Assembly: GCA_003833135.1 (NCBI GenBank)
Contig: QZLH01001805.1
Location: forward strand, 1-21,129
From: Oehlia diaphana
Taxonomy: Eukaryota > Glomeromycota > Glomeromycetes > Glomerales > Glomeraceae
Length of the DNA: 21,129 nucleotides
Direction of reading: 5' to 3'
Positions 20,074-21,129 of the stretch are shown here, piece by piece. The position numbers were made by a program, and so were the translations under genes. Under the pieces are notes generated by a model. That model saw only the letters and a list, made by a program, of their open reading frames with translations, did not search any database and was not told the DNA's origin. Within the stretch, counting starts at the first letter, position 1. Each line of letters starts with the position of its first letter.

Positions 20074-20949
20074 GTATCCCAAATCCAGTGAATTAAAAGC
20101 GGATTTTACAGACCGTCAAAGAATGAGCACAATTAGTTAAAAATTTTTATTTTCTCTCTTTATTGAATAGTTGCCAATCAATCCAATCATTATACAATAA
20201 AACCTTGGCATGCGGCATGCCAAGTACTTGGATAATATGTCGTAACACTACATCATAATTATTCATATACTCCATTATTTATGTTTTGATATTTCGATAT
20301 TTTGCTTTGTTCTTGTATTAGGTTTTACGCCCAAAGAACAACTCTTTTATCTAAATTAATCTAGCCAAATCTTCAATATTATCTAAAACTAGTCCGTTAA
20401 TTCATAAAGTATGGTCACGTGATTTCACGTCTCTGGTATTTTTGGTCACGAGTCCTTTTCTACGATGACATAAAAATAAAATAAAATTATTCCATCCTTT
20501 CCATCCTTTAATAATTTACAAAACTTTAAGTGCATGTAGTGTATATATATATATATCAAATAGTTAAATTATTAAAACCCTGTTTTTTTATCCGGTAACA
20601 ATATAAGTTTATTACGATTAGTTAATGATTTGATTGTGCTAATGAGTAGTCATTTATCAAATAACAGTGATCATGGGCTTTGATGTTTTACTGCAGAATA
20701 ATTTTTCGATTTCTAAAACAACATTCAATTAATATTTTAATAAGACTAAATATTATTATAATTTAATTCGTGGTGATATTAATTTATTGCACGCTCGGAA
20801 ACCTCGTATTTCTACTAGAAAATATAATGAGAAACAGGGTAATTTCGTAGAAAAAAATAAATGCTGATAAATAATTTTGTTGCCTTTTCTAGAATTTTCC
20901 GATAACGAGAGAACAATTCGATTCTGTCAATTAGATAGAAGAAGAAATA
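19562..20949. other. Upstream region of the P450 and AT-rich spacer
   Basis: No gene seen in about 1.4 kb. It includes T-rich runs near 19640, a 29-T homopolymer at 20045-20073, a cluster of palindromes at 20204-20231 (listed separately), and a GGTCACGTGA core near 20413 with two further TCACG copies within 40 bp. Confidence 0.5.
20204..20231. repeat. Overlapping perfect palindromes CTTGGCATGC-G-GCATGCCAAG and CCAAGTACTTGG
   Basis: A 10-bp inverted repeat with a one-base spacer (20204-20224) shares its right arm with a 12-bp perfect palindrome (20220-20231). The sequence therefore carries three TTGG/CCAA half-sites in 28 bp. It could be a protein-binding site or a hairpin; no gene start is close. 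Confidence 0.7.
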
Positions 20950-21129
20950 CACTACTTACTCAAAAGTTTAGGACCACCCTATATTTTGCAATTTTGTAAT
21001 AATTAAATGTACTTATTCAACTTAAAATGTTTTAATTAAAATTTAATAGTAATATTTATCATTAAATGTACATTTTTTTATATTTTTTTATATTATTAAT
21101 ATAAATATAAATTTGAGTAAATTACCAGT
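20950..21129 (+). mobile_element. Left end of a second Tc1/mariner-like element, runs off right edge
   Basis: After a TA at 20948-20949 the sequence reads CACTACTTACT then CAAAAGTTTAGGACCACC. This has the same architecture as the 471-bp MITE end: CAC, eight variable bases, CAAAAGT, then a GGAC block and ACC at the same distance. The following 150 bp are AT-rich and non-coding. The other end is outside the window, so the size and autonomy of the element are unknown. Confidence 0.45.

Noticed and set aside
1..21129. A biosynthetic gene cluster built around the P450 and methyltransferases
   Set aside because: No polyketide synthase, peptide synthetase, terpene synthase or other backbone gene is visible, the genes are kilobases apart, and the P450 lacks its haem cysteine.

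Overview
This window looks like nuclear DNA of a glomeromycotan (arbuscular mycorrhizal) fungus close to Rhizophagus. That is an inference from four things seen in the sequence: very AT-rich DNA with long A/T homopolymers; short introns (73-112 nt where both ends were traced) with GTAAGT/GTAAGA donors; a single-exon F-box gene of a type expanded in that group; and dense decayed transposable-element sequence. Nothing bacterial is present: no operons, no Shine-Dalgarno-led ORF strings, no CRISPR array, and no tRNA or rRNA gene that I could see.

Layout. 1-1654 (- strand): a frameshifted retroelement gag/ORF1-like gene with two CCHC zinc knuckles, running off the left edge. 1709-2710: an AT-rich tandem satellite of about ten 83-106 bp units. 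2711-3181: a 471-bp non-autonomous Tc1/mariner-type element (MITE) with about 40-bp inverted ends and a TA target duplication, inserted at the edge of the satellite. 3615-4513 (-): broken coding pieces, one carrying a PD-(D/E)XK nuclease signature. 5033-6262 and 9900-11112 (both -): two intact three-exon paralogues of a class I SAM-dependent methyltransferase with the same intron positions and phases. 6263-9899: AT-rich spacer with a local duplication and a less AT-rich island. 12560-14292 (-): several coding-like, splice-flanked segments with stops and frame changes, probably an unrecognised decayed gene. 14771-16207 (+): a 478-aa F-box/leucine-rich protein. 16590-16930: an ambiguous coding-like stretch. 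17667-19561 (-): a complete six-exon cytochrome P450 of 490 aa. 20950-end: the left end of a second Tc1/mariner-like element.

The genes do not form an obvious pathway. A methyltransferase pair and a P450 can sit together in fungal secondary-metabolism clusters, but no backbone enzyme is visible and no cluster is claimed. The most notable observation is the P450. Its exons join cleanly into a full-length protein with membrane anchor, I-helix, ExxR and PxR-like motifs, but the codon that should encode the invariant haem-ligand cysteine encodes phenylalanine (TTT where TGT is expected). This is either a very recent loss of function, a haem-thiolate-independent derivative, or a base error.
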